The translations under genes were made by a program, and so were the position numbers. This document shows positions 52,730 through 60,607 of a stretch of 64,000 nucleotides of DNA, in pieces. Numbering within the stretch: the stretch's first letter is position 1; every line of letters begins with the position of its first letter. The notes under the pieces were generated by a model that had not been told where the DNA came from, did no database searches, and saw only the letters and a list, made by a program, of their open reading frames with translations. Source of the stretch: Prescottella soli (GTDB lineage Bacteria > Actinomycetota > Actinomycetes > Mycobacteriales > Mycobacteriaceae); the NCBI RefSeq assembly GCF_040024445.1, contig NZ_CP157276.1:1674001-1738000 (forward strand), read 5' to 3'.

Positions 52730-54613
52730 ATGGACGAGTCGAGCGCGGACCCCGGGCGTCTTCAAGCCACCTTCGTCCCCACCCTCGCGACCCTCGCGTG
52801 GTGGGGCATCACGGACGTCGAGTCGGCGCTGACCACCCTCGGACTCCCAGCCGGCACCGCCACGACCTGCCGGCTGGCGGTCCCCGTCGACGCGGCCACG
52901 GTCGCACCGCGGACGGTGGAGGTTCGGGTCGTGGACCTGCCCGACGCGCTATCCGCCCTGCGCACGTCGGAGGTCGACGCAGACGAGTTCGGCGCATCGG
53001 TGTCGGCGTGGCGCCGGGCAGCACTGCTGCTCGACCACGGCGACGATGCGTCCTGGGCGGAACTGACCGCTTCGATGCCGACCGCCGCTCACGCGTCCCT
53101 GTGCGAGGACGAGACCGCGATCGGGACGGCGGCCGCGGCGCTGCGCCAGTTCGCCGCCGCGGCCGGCACCGGCCGCGAGCTGGCCGCCGCCGGAATCCGG
53201 GCGACGTTGCGTCCCTACCAGACTCACGGCGTCACCTGGCTACGTGCGCTGGCCAGTGAGGGCGGCGGCATCCTCGCCGACGAGATGGGGCTCGGGAAGA
53301 CGCTGCAGGCGATCTCGCTGCTGGCCACCCGCGCGGGGGCCGGACCGCACCTGGTGGTGTGCCCGACCTCGGTGATCGGCAACTGGCGCCGCGAACTGGA
53401 CCGCTTCGCCCCGGACTTGCCCGTGGTGGTGCACCACGGCGCGAACCGGGGGCTGCCGACCCCCGCACCGGGTGCCGTGGCGGTGCTCACCAGCTACAGC
53501 GTCCTGCGAACCGACGCGGACGAGCTGGCGGCCGTTGCGTGGGACTGTGTGGTGTTCGACGAGGCCCAGCAGATAAAGAATCCGACGTCGCTGGCCGCGA
53601 AGGCCGCCGCCCGACTGCCCGCGACGCTGAAGGTCGCGATGACCGGCACCCCGGTCGAGAACCGGCTCGAGGAGCTGTGGTCGCTTTTCCACATCACCAA
53701 CCCCACCGTGCTCGGTACCCGCGCGCGATTCCGGCAGCGGTTCGCGGCACCCATCGAGTCGGGACGCTCGCGCACTGCCGCGGACCGCCTCGCCGCCGTC
53801 ATCGCCCCCTACGTGTTGCGCCGCACCAAGGCTCAGGTGGCGACCGAACTGCCGCCGAAGCAGTTCTCCACGGTGGCGTGCACCCTCACCGACGAGCAGA
53901 TTCGCCTGTACCGCGGGGCCGTGGCGGACGCGTTCACCGCCGGACTGGGCAGCGGCGTCGCGCGGCGCGGGAACGTACTGGCGCTGCTCACAACGCTCAA
54001 GCAGGTCTGCAACCACCCCGCACAGGTCGCCACCGGCGACGACAGCGGACTGGCCGGGCGCTCCGGAAAGTTCGACCGCGCAACCGAGATGCTGGCGGAG
54101 ATCGTCGCGGACGGCGACCGGGCGCTGGTGTTCACCCAGTACCGCGGCATGGGCGAACTGCTGTCGTCGCACCTGACCGCCGAACTGGGTGCAGGGACAA
54201 TCCCGTTCCTGCACGGTGGCCTGGGCGTGGAGCGGCGGGAGCAGTTGGTCGACGACTTCCAGACCGGGGCGGACGCGGCGCCCGTGCTGATCCTCAGTCT
54301 GCGAGCGGCCGGCTTCGGGCTGAACCTCACCCGGGCAAGCCATGTGCTGCACTACGACCGGTGGTGGAACCCTGCGGTGGAGGCTCAGGCTACCGACCGG
54401 GCGCACCGGATAGGCCAGCGCCGGACCGTCAACGTGTACACCCTCGTCACGGGAGGCACCATCGAAGACCACATCGCCACCATGCATGAATCGAAACGCG
54501 CTCTGGCCGAGACTGTCTCGGGGAACACCGAGGCGTCGCTGGCCAATCTCCCCGACACCGAGCTGCGCGCCCTGCTCGACCTCGACGCGATCGGGACCAA
54601 GCGATGGGCGTGA
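52730..54613 (+). CDS. SNF2-family DEAD/DEAH helicase
   Basis: 627 residues from ATG 52730. An N-terminal domain (1-150) precedes the Swi2/Snf2 ATPase: LRPYQTHGVTWLRAL (Q-like), DEMGLGKTLQAISLL (motif I), FDEAQQIKNP (II), AMTGTPVENRLEELWSLFHI (III), and in the second lobe ALVFTQYRGMGELLSS, LRAAGFGLNLTRASHV and TDRAHRIGQRRTVNVYTLVT (V/VI). Such proteins translocate on DNA to remodel protein-DNA complexes. The stop overlaps the start of a SWIM zinc-finger gene, a common bacterial pairing. Confidence 0.95.
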   Translation: MDESSADPGRLQATFVPTLATLAWWGITDVESALTTLGLPAGTATTCRLAVPVDAATVAPRTVEVRVVDLPDALSALRTSEVDADEFGASVSAWRRAALLLDHGDDASWAELTASMPTAAHASLCEDETAIGTAAAALRQFAAAAGTGRELAAAGIRATLRPYQTHGVTWLRALASEGGGILADEMGLGKTLQAISLLATRAGAGPHLVVCPTSVIGNWRRELDRFAPDLPVVVHHGANRGLPTPAPGAVAVLTSYSVLRTDADELAAVAWDCVVFDEAQQIKNPTSLAAKAAARLPATLKVAMTGTPVENRLEELWSLFHITNPTVLGTRARFRQRFAAPIESGRSRTAADRLAAVIAPYVLRRTKAQVATELPPKQFSTVACTLTDEQIRLYRGAVADAFTAGLGSGVARRGNVLALLTTLKQVCNHPAQVATGDDSGLAGRSGKFDRATEMLAEIVADGDRALVFTQYRGMGELLSSHLTAELGAGTIPFLHGGLGVERREQLVDDFQTGADAAPVLILSLRAAGFGLNLTRASHVLHYDRWWNPAVEAQATDRAHRIGQRRTVNVYTLVTGGTIEDHIATMHESKRALAETVSGNTEASLANLPDTELRALLDLDAIGTKRWA

Positions 54614-55179
54614 AGTTCGGCGTCACCGCCTGGGGCCGCGCGTGGTTGCGAACCGTCGAGTCGACCGGCGCGTCCTCGCCGAACTCGCTTCTGCCACAGG
54701 CCCGCGCCCTCGCCGGCAAGGGCTCGGTCACCCTCACCGCCGTCGAGGCGGGCCGGATCCGGGCCGAGGTGACCGTCCGAGGAAAAGTGGTCCCGGTCGA
54801 GATCGCCATACCCCTGTGGAGCGGGAAGGAATCCGCCGCCGTACGCGCCCTGGTCACCCGTGCCGGCGCCGGGACCCGCTGGGTGGCGTCCGGCGAGATC
54901 CCCGACTCCCTGGTCGCCGAACTCACGGCGAAGTCCATCTCGGTCACCGGAGTGCCGTCGGCGCACACCACGACCTGCGCGTGCACCGGCCGCAAACGCC
55001 CATGCCTGCATCATCTTGCCGCCGTGTACCAGTTGGTGTCGCAGATCGACGAGGAACCGGCACTCGCGATCACCCTGCGGGACAAGCTGTCGCCCGCAAC
55101 CCGGCGCGCCGCTGCGGCCGCAGGCGCCGACGTGATTCCGTTGAGCCAGATCGACACAGCGGCCTTCTACGGCGACTGA
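54604..55179 (+). CDS. SWIM zinc-finger protein
   Basis: 191 residues; ATG 54604 overlaps the helicase gene by 10 bases. The SWIM motif CxC-x(n)-CxH is CACTGRKRPCLHH (about 126-138). The N-terminus FGVTAWGRAWLRTVESTGASS is typical of bacterial SWIM partners of SNF2 helicases. It probably binds DNA or protein and guides the helicase. Whether the pair serves repair or foreign-DNA handling is not known. Confidence 0.9.
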   Translation: MGVKFGVTAWGRAWLRTVESTGASSPNSLLPQARALAGKGSVTLTAVEAGRIRAEVTVRGKVVPVEIAIPLWSGKESAAVRALVTRAGAGTRWVASGEIPDSLVAELTAKSISVTGVPSAHTTTCACTGRKRPCLHHLAAVYQLVSQIDEEPALAITLRDKLSPATRRAAAAAGADVIPLSQIDTAAFYGD

Positions 55180-55378
55180 GTGCGCGGGTCGGACTACGGC
55201 CCCATCCGCACCGGCGCGAACCGGTTCGGACGGTCGGGACGGGCCTGCGATGCCCGGACGAAGGGCACATCAGTCACCACCACGCTCAGGGACGCTCGAA
55301 CTCTGCGGGATCCGACATCACGCTCCGAGGCCGTACCACGAGGCACAGCCCCGAAGTGCGGATGCTTCCTGGTGGCGG

Positions 55379-56044
55379 TCAATCCATCAGGTGGAGCGCG
55401 GTGAGGATGTCGGCGGTTTCGGTGCGGGTGGCGTAGTTGGGATGGACGTCGATCCAGCGGATCGTTCTGTCGGTGTCGATGACCAGCACGGTCGGCATCG
55501 GCACGCCATATCCGTTGTCGGCGTTGATTGTTGCCAGGTCCAGGCCCAGGCTTCGCTGGCCTTCGCGGACCTGGTCGGTGGGTGCGGTGAGGACGCCCAG
55601 TGCTCGGGCGATCTGGTTTCCGGGATCGGACAACACGGTGAAGGTCAGATCGTTCTTCTCGGCCATGGTCAACGAACCGTCGGGCTTCTGCGGGCTCAAC
55701 GCGATCAGCCCGACTCCGCGGTCGGACAGTGCCGGCACCAGCTGCTCCTGATAGGTCCGTAGAGCCAGGTTGCAGTAGGGGCACCAGGCTCCCCGGTAGG
55801 TAACGAGGACCGCGCGCCTCCCGGCCAGGGCCGCGTACAGGCTGGTGGGGTTGCCGTGCACGTCGAGCAGGTCGGCGTCCGGCATCGCAGTACCGGGCGT
55901 CGCGACACCCTCGGGGATTCCGTCCCTGTCGAGTCCAATCTGCTCGGCGGCGAATGCGGACAGGGCGCGCTCGGGGATCTGGCCGGCCATGGACTGGTGC
56001 ATGAGTTCGACGCGCTCGGCGATGGTGGGGTTCGTGCTGGTCAC
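55379..56044 (-). CDS. Peroxiredoxin-like (AhpC/TSA) protein
   Basis: 221 residues from GTG 56044, behind GGAAGGAG. Thioredoxin fold with the active-site GAWCPYCNLALRTY (CxxC type rather than a lone peroxidatic Cys), DLLDVHGNPTSLYAALAGRRAVLVTYRG, and a C-terminal cis-Pro segment GVPMPTVLVIDTD. The family (peroxiredoxin-like) likely reduces peroxides or disulphides. Its start faces the TetR operator at 56146-56171, about 100 bp upstream. Confidence 0.85.
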   Translation of the reverse strand: MTSTNPTIAERVELMHQSMAGQIPERALSAFAAEQIGLDRDGIPEGVATPGTAMPDADLLDVHGNPTSLYAALAGRRAVLVTYRGAWCPYCNLALRTYQEQLVPALSDRGVGLIALSPQKPDGSLTMAEKNDLTFTVLSDPGNQIARALGVLTAPTDQVREGQRSLGLDLATINADNGYGVPMPTVLVIDTDRTIRWIDVHPNYATRTETADILTALHLMD

Positions 56045-56145
56045 ATCGGTCTCCTTCCAGGCATTGGAAGCGAGGAGACAAGCACCCGGCCGTACTGGTC
56101 CGGTGCCTGGCGAAAATGGATTCGCTCCTCCAGTCCTACCGAGAC

Positions 56146-56171
56146 AAAAATGGAATATCAAGTCCATTTTT
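56146..56171. promoter_or_regulatory. Perfect AT-rich inverted repeat upstream of the peroxiredoxin gene
   Basis: AAAAATGGA (56146-56154) and TCCATTTTT (56163-56171) around an 8-bp centre. It shares TGGA/TCCA with the dyad at 56895-56910. Confidence 0.65.
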
Positions 56172-56229
56172 CGGCCTGCCGTCCGGCGACCGATCCGATG
56201 CACGAGGCAGCGGGCACACGGAGGTGCGG

Positions 56230-56871
56230 TCAGGAGACGGGGGCGCCGTCCGGGGCGGGCCGGGTACGGGATGCGATGTGGTCGATCATCGTGTCCAGGG
56301 TGGCTTCCAGCGGCGCGGTGTCGCGTTGCAGCTGGGTCAGCAGCAGCGCCCCTTGCAGGGCGGCCAGCGTCGCGGTGGCGAGTTTGTCCGGGTCGACGGC
56401 GGGGTCGAGGCGACCGGCCTCGGCCATCGATCGCAGCCCGGAGCGCACCCCGGACTCCCAGCGACGGAACGCCGTGGCGACATCGGCGCGGGCAATCGGG
56501 TTGACCTCGGCCAGTTCGCTGCCCAATGAGCCCAGCGGGCAGCCGCCCCGGCAGTGCATCTGCCGCTGGTGCGCGACGAGGAAGTCGCGCCAGGCCCGGA
56601 AACCGTCGACGGTGTCCAGCCGGGCGAACATGGGCTCCTGCGCGCCGACGATGGTGTCGCTCTGATACGCGATCACCGCCCGGATCAGCGCGTTCTTGTC
56701 GGTGAAGTAGTGGTAGACCTGCGAGTTGCTCACCCGGGCGGCGTCGCGCACGTCCTCGACGGTTGTCGCGGCGACACCGCGGTCGAACATCAACTGCGCT
56801 GCCGCGACAACGATCCGTTGCCGTGTCTGTTCACCCTTCGGCGTCAGGCGCCGCGGCTTTGTGCTGCTCAT
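56230..56871 (-). CDS. TetR-family regulator
   Basis: 213 residues. HTH: TRQRIVVAAAQLMFDRGVAATTVEDVRDAARVSNSQVYHYFTDKNALIRAVI. The ligand domain has CRGGCPLGSLGSELAE, a Cys-containing loop near residue 110 seen in some redox- or quinone-responsive TetR proteins. Two similar inverted repeats flank the gene, one before the peroxiredoxin gene it reads towards and one in the divergent promoter with the SDR gene, so it likely represses both and itself. Confidence 0.9.
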   Translation of the reverse strand: MSSTKPRRLTPKGEQTRQRIVVAAAQLMFDRGVAATTVEDVRDAARVSNSQVYHYFTDKNALIRAVIAYQSDTIVGAQEPMFARLDTVDGFRAWRDFLVAHQRQMHCRGGCPLGSLGSELAEVNPIARADVATAFRRWESGVRSGLRSMAEAGRLDPAVDPDKLATATLAALQGALLLTQLQRDTAPLEATLDTMIDHIASRTRPAPDGAPVS

Positions 56872-56894
56872 GACATCTGCAGTCTAGCATTTTC

Positions 56895-56910
56895 TGGAAT
56901 TGACATTCCA
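56895..56910. promoter_or_regulatory. TetR operator in the divergent tetR-SDR promoter
   Basis: TGGAAT-TGAC-ATTCCA is a perfect 6-bp-arm dyad between the divergent starts at 56871 and 56970. Confidence 0.6.
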
Positions 56911-56969
56911 TTTTTTCTGGAACACCATTGGCTCCGTCAAGCCGAACTCCTCCCTCGAGGGAGATCGCC

Positions 56970-57773
56970 ATGAAGAATCTTCGGGCGCGGTACGGCCCCT
57001 ATGCGCTGGTGACCGGAGCGTCGGCGGGAATCGGTGCCGAGTTCGCCGCTCAGCTCGCTGCCGCCGGATTCGACCTCGTGCTGGTAGCCCGCCGTAAAGA
57101 GCGTTTATCCGCGCTGGCCGACCGCCTGCTCGCCGAGCACGGCACCGTCTGCAAGATCATCGAGCTGGACCTTGGCAGCCCCGGAGCTGTCGGCGAACTG
57201 AGCCGGCGCACCCAGGCCCTCGACATCGGACTGGTGGTCGCCGCTGCCGGTGTGCTCACTGCGGGCCGGTTCCTGGACAACCCACTCGACGCCGAGACCG
57301 CGCTGGTCGAGCTCAACCTCGTCGTCCCCCTGCAACTCGCCCACGCCTACGGCCGCCGGTTCAGTGCACAAGGCCGCGGCGCGGTGATCCTGATCGCGTC
57401 CACCGTCGCGTTCGCACCGGCGCCCGGCCTGGCCAACTACGCCGCGGCCAAGGCCTACATCGCCTCTTTCGGCCAGGCGCTGAACTACGAACTGCGCCAC
57501 AACGGCGTCGACGTGCTCACCCTCGCCCCCGGCCCCACCCGCACCGAGGGCGTGGACACCGCCGAAGGCATCGACTTCACCCAGATGCCGCTGCCGATGG
57601 CTCCCGCGGGCGCAGTCGTCGGCAAAGCCCTGCGCAACCTCGGACGCAAACCGCTGGTCATCCCCGGCCGCATGAACAAGATCAGCGACTTCATCGGCAA
57701 GTACGCCACCCCGCGCCGCATGCAGACGATCATCTTCGGACAGCTGATCGGCCGCGCCACCACCAGCAACTGA
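56970..57773 (+). CDS. Short-chain dehydrogenase/reductase
   Basis: 267 residues from ATG 56970 after GAGGGAGA. Classical SDR: cofactor motif TGASAGIGAEFAAQLAAAG with the basic VARRKERL favouring NADP, AAAGV (NNAG-like), catalytic Ser in ILIASTVAF and YAAAK (Tyr/Lys), PGPTRT. The substrate is unknown. Its promoter holds the TetR dyad at 56895, so expression is probably ligand-induced with the peroxiredoxin gene. Confidence 0.92.
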   Translation: MKNLRARYGPYALVTGASAGIGAEFAAQLAAAGFDLVLVARRKERLSALADRLLAEHGTVCKIIELDLGSPGAVGELSRRTQALDIGLVVAAAGVLTAGRFLDNPLDAETALVELNLVVPLQLAHAYGRRFSAQGRGAVILIASTVAFAPAPGLANYAAAKAYIASFGQALNYELRHNGVDVLTLAPGPTRTEGVDTAEGIDFTQMPLPMAPAGAVVGKALRNLGRKPLVIPGRMNKISDFIGKYATPRRMQTIIFGQLIGRATTSN

Positions 57774-58575
57774 CAACCCCGCCCCCGGTTGCGTCGCCAC
57801 GCTCAACGTGGCTCCCACCAGCCTCTCGGGACATCGACAACCTTCTGCCAGCAGCAACTGGAGCTCGACCCAGTTCGCGCTCTGCGGACGATCTCCCGTC
57901 GCCATGAACTCCGACGCGACCGCACGTGCCGCGTCGCCCCCATGAGGCTCGGGCACGGAACGAGGAGGTCGCTCCCCGCCTGCATCCGCAACGTTCCCGG
58001 CGCATCCGGCTCATCTCCTGCGAGAAGCACTGCCACACAGCGCTACCCGTCGCTCTAGGCAGTCGGCTCAACGGCGACTGCCGCGTCTTCCGGCACGAAG
58101 TCGCCCTCACCGACACTCCGGACCACACCGGTCTTCACAGCCAGGAGCACCGATTTGACCTTCGACGACGTCAGCAGCCGATTCCTTGCCTCAGGACCAT
58201 CCGGGTTTCCGGATCGAGAGCACTTCGCGGCCATCGACGTGCCCGGTGCTGGTGGTCCGGTCGGTGGTGACCACGAGGCCTGCGAACAACAACGGCGCCG
58301 GTCCTGCGATCATGGCGGCTGTGGTGCGATTCGGGATCCCCCGGGGCCGTCACCCCCCCTGTTGAGGAGCTGCTGATCGTGCGCGAAGACCCGCCCCAAG
58401 GCGCGGATTCCTTGGGTTCACGCGGTCGTCGCAGCACTGTCGATGTGAGGGTGGCCGTGGCCGCGCCGGTGTCGCTTGCGGAGGACGGTTCTGCAACGGC
58501 AGCCGCACCGTCAACTCTCACATGCCGCCAGGTCAATGCGATCCCGCACCCGACCGTGAACCGGGAGTGGTGTCT
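57774..58575. other. Intergenic stretch without a supported gene
   Basis: The only coherent coding signal is a reverse-strand tail, about 31 codons ending at 58055 (LLAVKTGVVRSVGEGDFVPE, then DAAVAVEPTA), which looks like the end of a lost gene. Otherwise nothing is supported. Confidence 0.4.
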
Positions 58576-59214
58576 GTGACAAATGGGAACGTGGACACTG
58601 ATGTACTCCGTGAGGTCCCTGGCCCGCGAGACAATGAGCTGATTGCCCGGTCGCTGACGGATCCGGACGCCTTCGCGGGGATCTTCGATCGCCACTTCGG
58701 CACGATTCATCGCTATCTCGCTCGTCGAGCGGGGAACGATGCGGCGGATGATCTCGCCTCGGATGTGTTTGTGGTGGCGTTCGGTCGGCGGGCCGGTTTC
58801 GACCTGGCCTACGAGCACGCGCTGCCCTGGCTGTACGGAATTGCCGGCAACCTTCTGAACTCGAACCGTCGCCGCCTGGGCCGGGACATCGCCTTGCTCG
58901 CCCGTCACCCGAGGCCCGATGGCCCGTTGCCGTTCGAGGACCGGGTCGACGCCTCGATCGACGCCCGCCGCGAGGTCCGCGCGCTCGAGCGCCGGCTGCG
59001 GCGACTCTCGCAGGCGGATCTCGACACGCTGCTGCTCTACGCGTGGGAAGACCTCAGCTATCCCGAGATCGCCGAGGCGTTGCAGATCCCTGTCGGAACC
59101 GTGCGTTCGCGCTTGAACCGGCTCCGCCGCAAGCTGCGTGAACCGGAACCCGACGAACTCACAAGAACAGGGCGACAGCAGACCGAACCGGGGCAGGGAG
59201 ATGGACATGGGTGA
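58576..59214 (+). CDS. ECF sigma factor (sigma-70 family)
   Basis: 212 residues from GTG 58576, 8 nt after GGGAG. Region 2: DAFAGIFDRHFGTIHRYLARRAGNDAADDLASDVFVVAFGRRAGFD, and LPWLYGIAGNLLNSNRRR. Region 4: LSYPEIAEALQIPVGTVRSRLNRLRRKL. The C-terminal tail is polar (EPDELTRTGRQQTEPGQG). Its end overlaps the start of a single-TM protein that may act as its anti-sigma partner. The target promoter is not identifiable here. Confidence 0.92.
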   Translation: MTNGNVDTDVLREVPGPRDNELIARSLTDPDAFAGIFDRHFGTIHRYLARRAGNDAADDLASDVFVVAFGRRAGFDLAYEHALPWLYGIAGNLLNSNRRRLGRDIALLARHPRPDGPLPFEDRVDASIDARREVRALERRLRRLSQADLDTLLLYAWEDLSYPEIAEALQIPVGTVRSRLNRLRRKLREPEPDELTRTGRQQTEPGQGDGHG

Positions 59215-60142
59215 CTTCACGGAGATCCGTAGTCGGCGACCCGAGCCGCAACCTCCCCGCGACGAGGTCATCCTCCAAGCGAGACAAAACCTGATGCGCA
59301 CCATAGAAATCGACGAGTCCACGCAGTCATCTGCCTTCGAGGCCACTGGGTCACCGACTACGGTCGCCAAGCCCGGTTGGCTCCGTCGCCGGCCGGGGCG
59401 GGTGACGGCGGCGGTCAGTGCCGCCTGTGTCGCCGTCTCGGTGCTCGTCTTCGCCGCCGGATACGACCACATGGGTGTACCCGATCAGAGCCAGGTCGTT
59501 ATCGTGGGCGCGGCGCGCACTCTGGAGCAATCGGCGGCCTTGGTCGCGGCGACGACCGAGCCGATCGAGGCCGGACCGGTCCGGCACCTGCAATTCACCA
59601 ATCTGACCGATGCGGATCACCCGACGTACGACACCTTCGTGCGCCCGGACGGAACTGCACTCGTCGGCAAGATCGGCGGGGACCTCCACGAAACCTCCGG
59701 ATACCTGACGAGCGCTCAACTGGCCGGCCTTCCTGCCGACCCCTACCAATTGCGGACACAAATGCTGAGCCTGTCGCGCCAGCTCGGACTCGGGTACACC
59801 GACGAAGCCCCTGACCGGGCACTTTATCGGTTGGCGACCAAGTTGCTTCCGGACCCCGCAGTCACGCCCGAGGTCAAGGCCGGCATCTATCGAGTCCTCG
59901 CCGGGCTCGACCTCGACGCGATCCGGGCACGTGACCTCGGCATCGGCACAGATCGGACCGGGCGGCCCGGCTATGTCGTCGAGTTCACCTTCGAGGAGGG
60001 CTACGTCGACCGGATGGTGATCGACAGTGGGACCGGAGCACTGATCAGTGTCGAGACGGTGGACCGTGATGGAAAACTCTTTGGCGGCCAGGTCAACGCC
60101 TTTGCCGAGATGGTCGACCAGATGCCGCCGGCGCACCCGTGA
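59207..60142 (+). CDS. CU044_5270-family membrane protein (possible anti-sigma factor)
   Basis: 311 residues from ATG 59207 (59201 possible), overlapping the sigma gene. Cytoplasmic N-terminus of about 60 residues (RSRRPEPQPPRDEVILQARQNLMRTI), one TM segment (VTAAVSAACVAVSVLVFAAGY), and a large extracytoplasmic domain with LGLGYTDEAPDRALYRLATKLL and GYVVEFTFEEGYVDRMVIDSGTGALISVE. Members are usually encoded directly behind ECF sigma genes. Anti-sigma function is inferred from that layout. Confidence 0.82.
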   Translation: MGDFTEIRSRRPEPQPPRDEVILQARQNLMRTIEIDESTQSSAFEATGSPTTVAKPGWLRRRPGRVTAAVSAACVAVSVLVFAAGYDHMGVPDQSQVVIVGAARTLEQSAALVAATTEPIEAGPVRHLQFTNLTDADHPTYDTFVRPDGTALVGKIGGDLHETSGYLTSAQLAGLPADPYQLRTQMLSLSRQLGLGYTDEAPDRALYRLATKLLPDPAVTPEVKAGIYRVLAGLDLDAIRARDLGIGTDRTGRPGYVVEFTFEEGYVDRMVIDSGTGALISVETVDRDGKLFGGQVNAFAEMVDQMPPAHP

Positions 60143-60607
60143 CAGACATCGATGCTGCGGCCGCCGCCGCCGAAAGCGTCCTGGACGCCGTCACACCTAC
60201 CACCGGCCGACCGGGCCCGCGCCCAGCACGTCGAAGACTCCATCGCCGACATCCGCCGCGACGGGAGGTACTCGACGACCACGCCACCACGCTCGCGGGT
60301 CATCGCATCGATCGTGTCGGCCCGTCGTCGGCTCAGCGGTCTTCGGAATGAGGGCGGTCCGTGCGAGGAATCTCGGTGACACTCCAGCCTGTGAAAAAGC
60401 GGCGGGCATTCACGAGATAGTTCCGCAGATGCCGGAAGAGCGCCGTTACCTCCCAAAACTGCATATTCATACCTGATGGTCTCATATGTCGAGAGCGCAG
60501 CGTGATTGTTTCCATCCCGCCTGACGTCCGGTAACCCGCCAAGCGCGGGGCCCCACGGAGGGCATCGCGAAGTCCTCATCTCGAGAATGGGCGCACGGTA
60601 GCCATAC
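60143..60607. other. Gap with a possible decayed small gene
   Basis: A GTG at 60139 overlaps the previous stop and reads TDIDAAAAAAESVLDAVTPT, then the coherent sequence continues in another frame as ADRARAQHVEDSIADIRRDG. This suggests a frameshifted remnant. The rest holds no gene. Confidence 0.35.

Noticed and set aside
53240-54487. Long open frames on both strands within the helicase gene
   Set aside because: The SNF2 motifs occur only in the 52730-54613 frame; the others are GC-driven shadows.
58171-59472. Minus-strand open frame of 433 codons
   Set aside because: It lies antisense to the ECF sigma factor, which has clear region 2 and 4 motifs; the reverse translation has no coherent domain.
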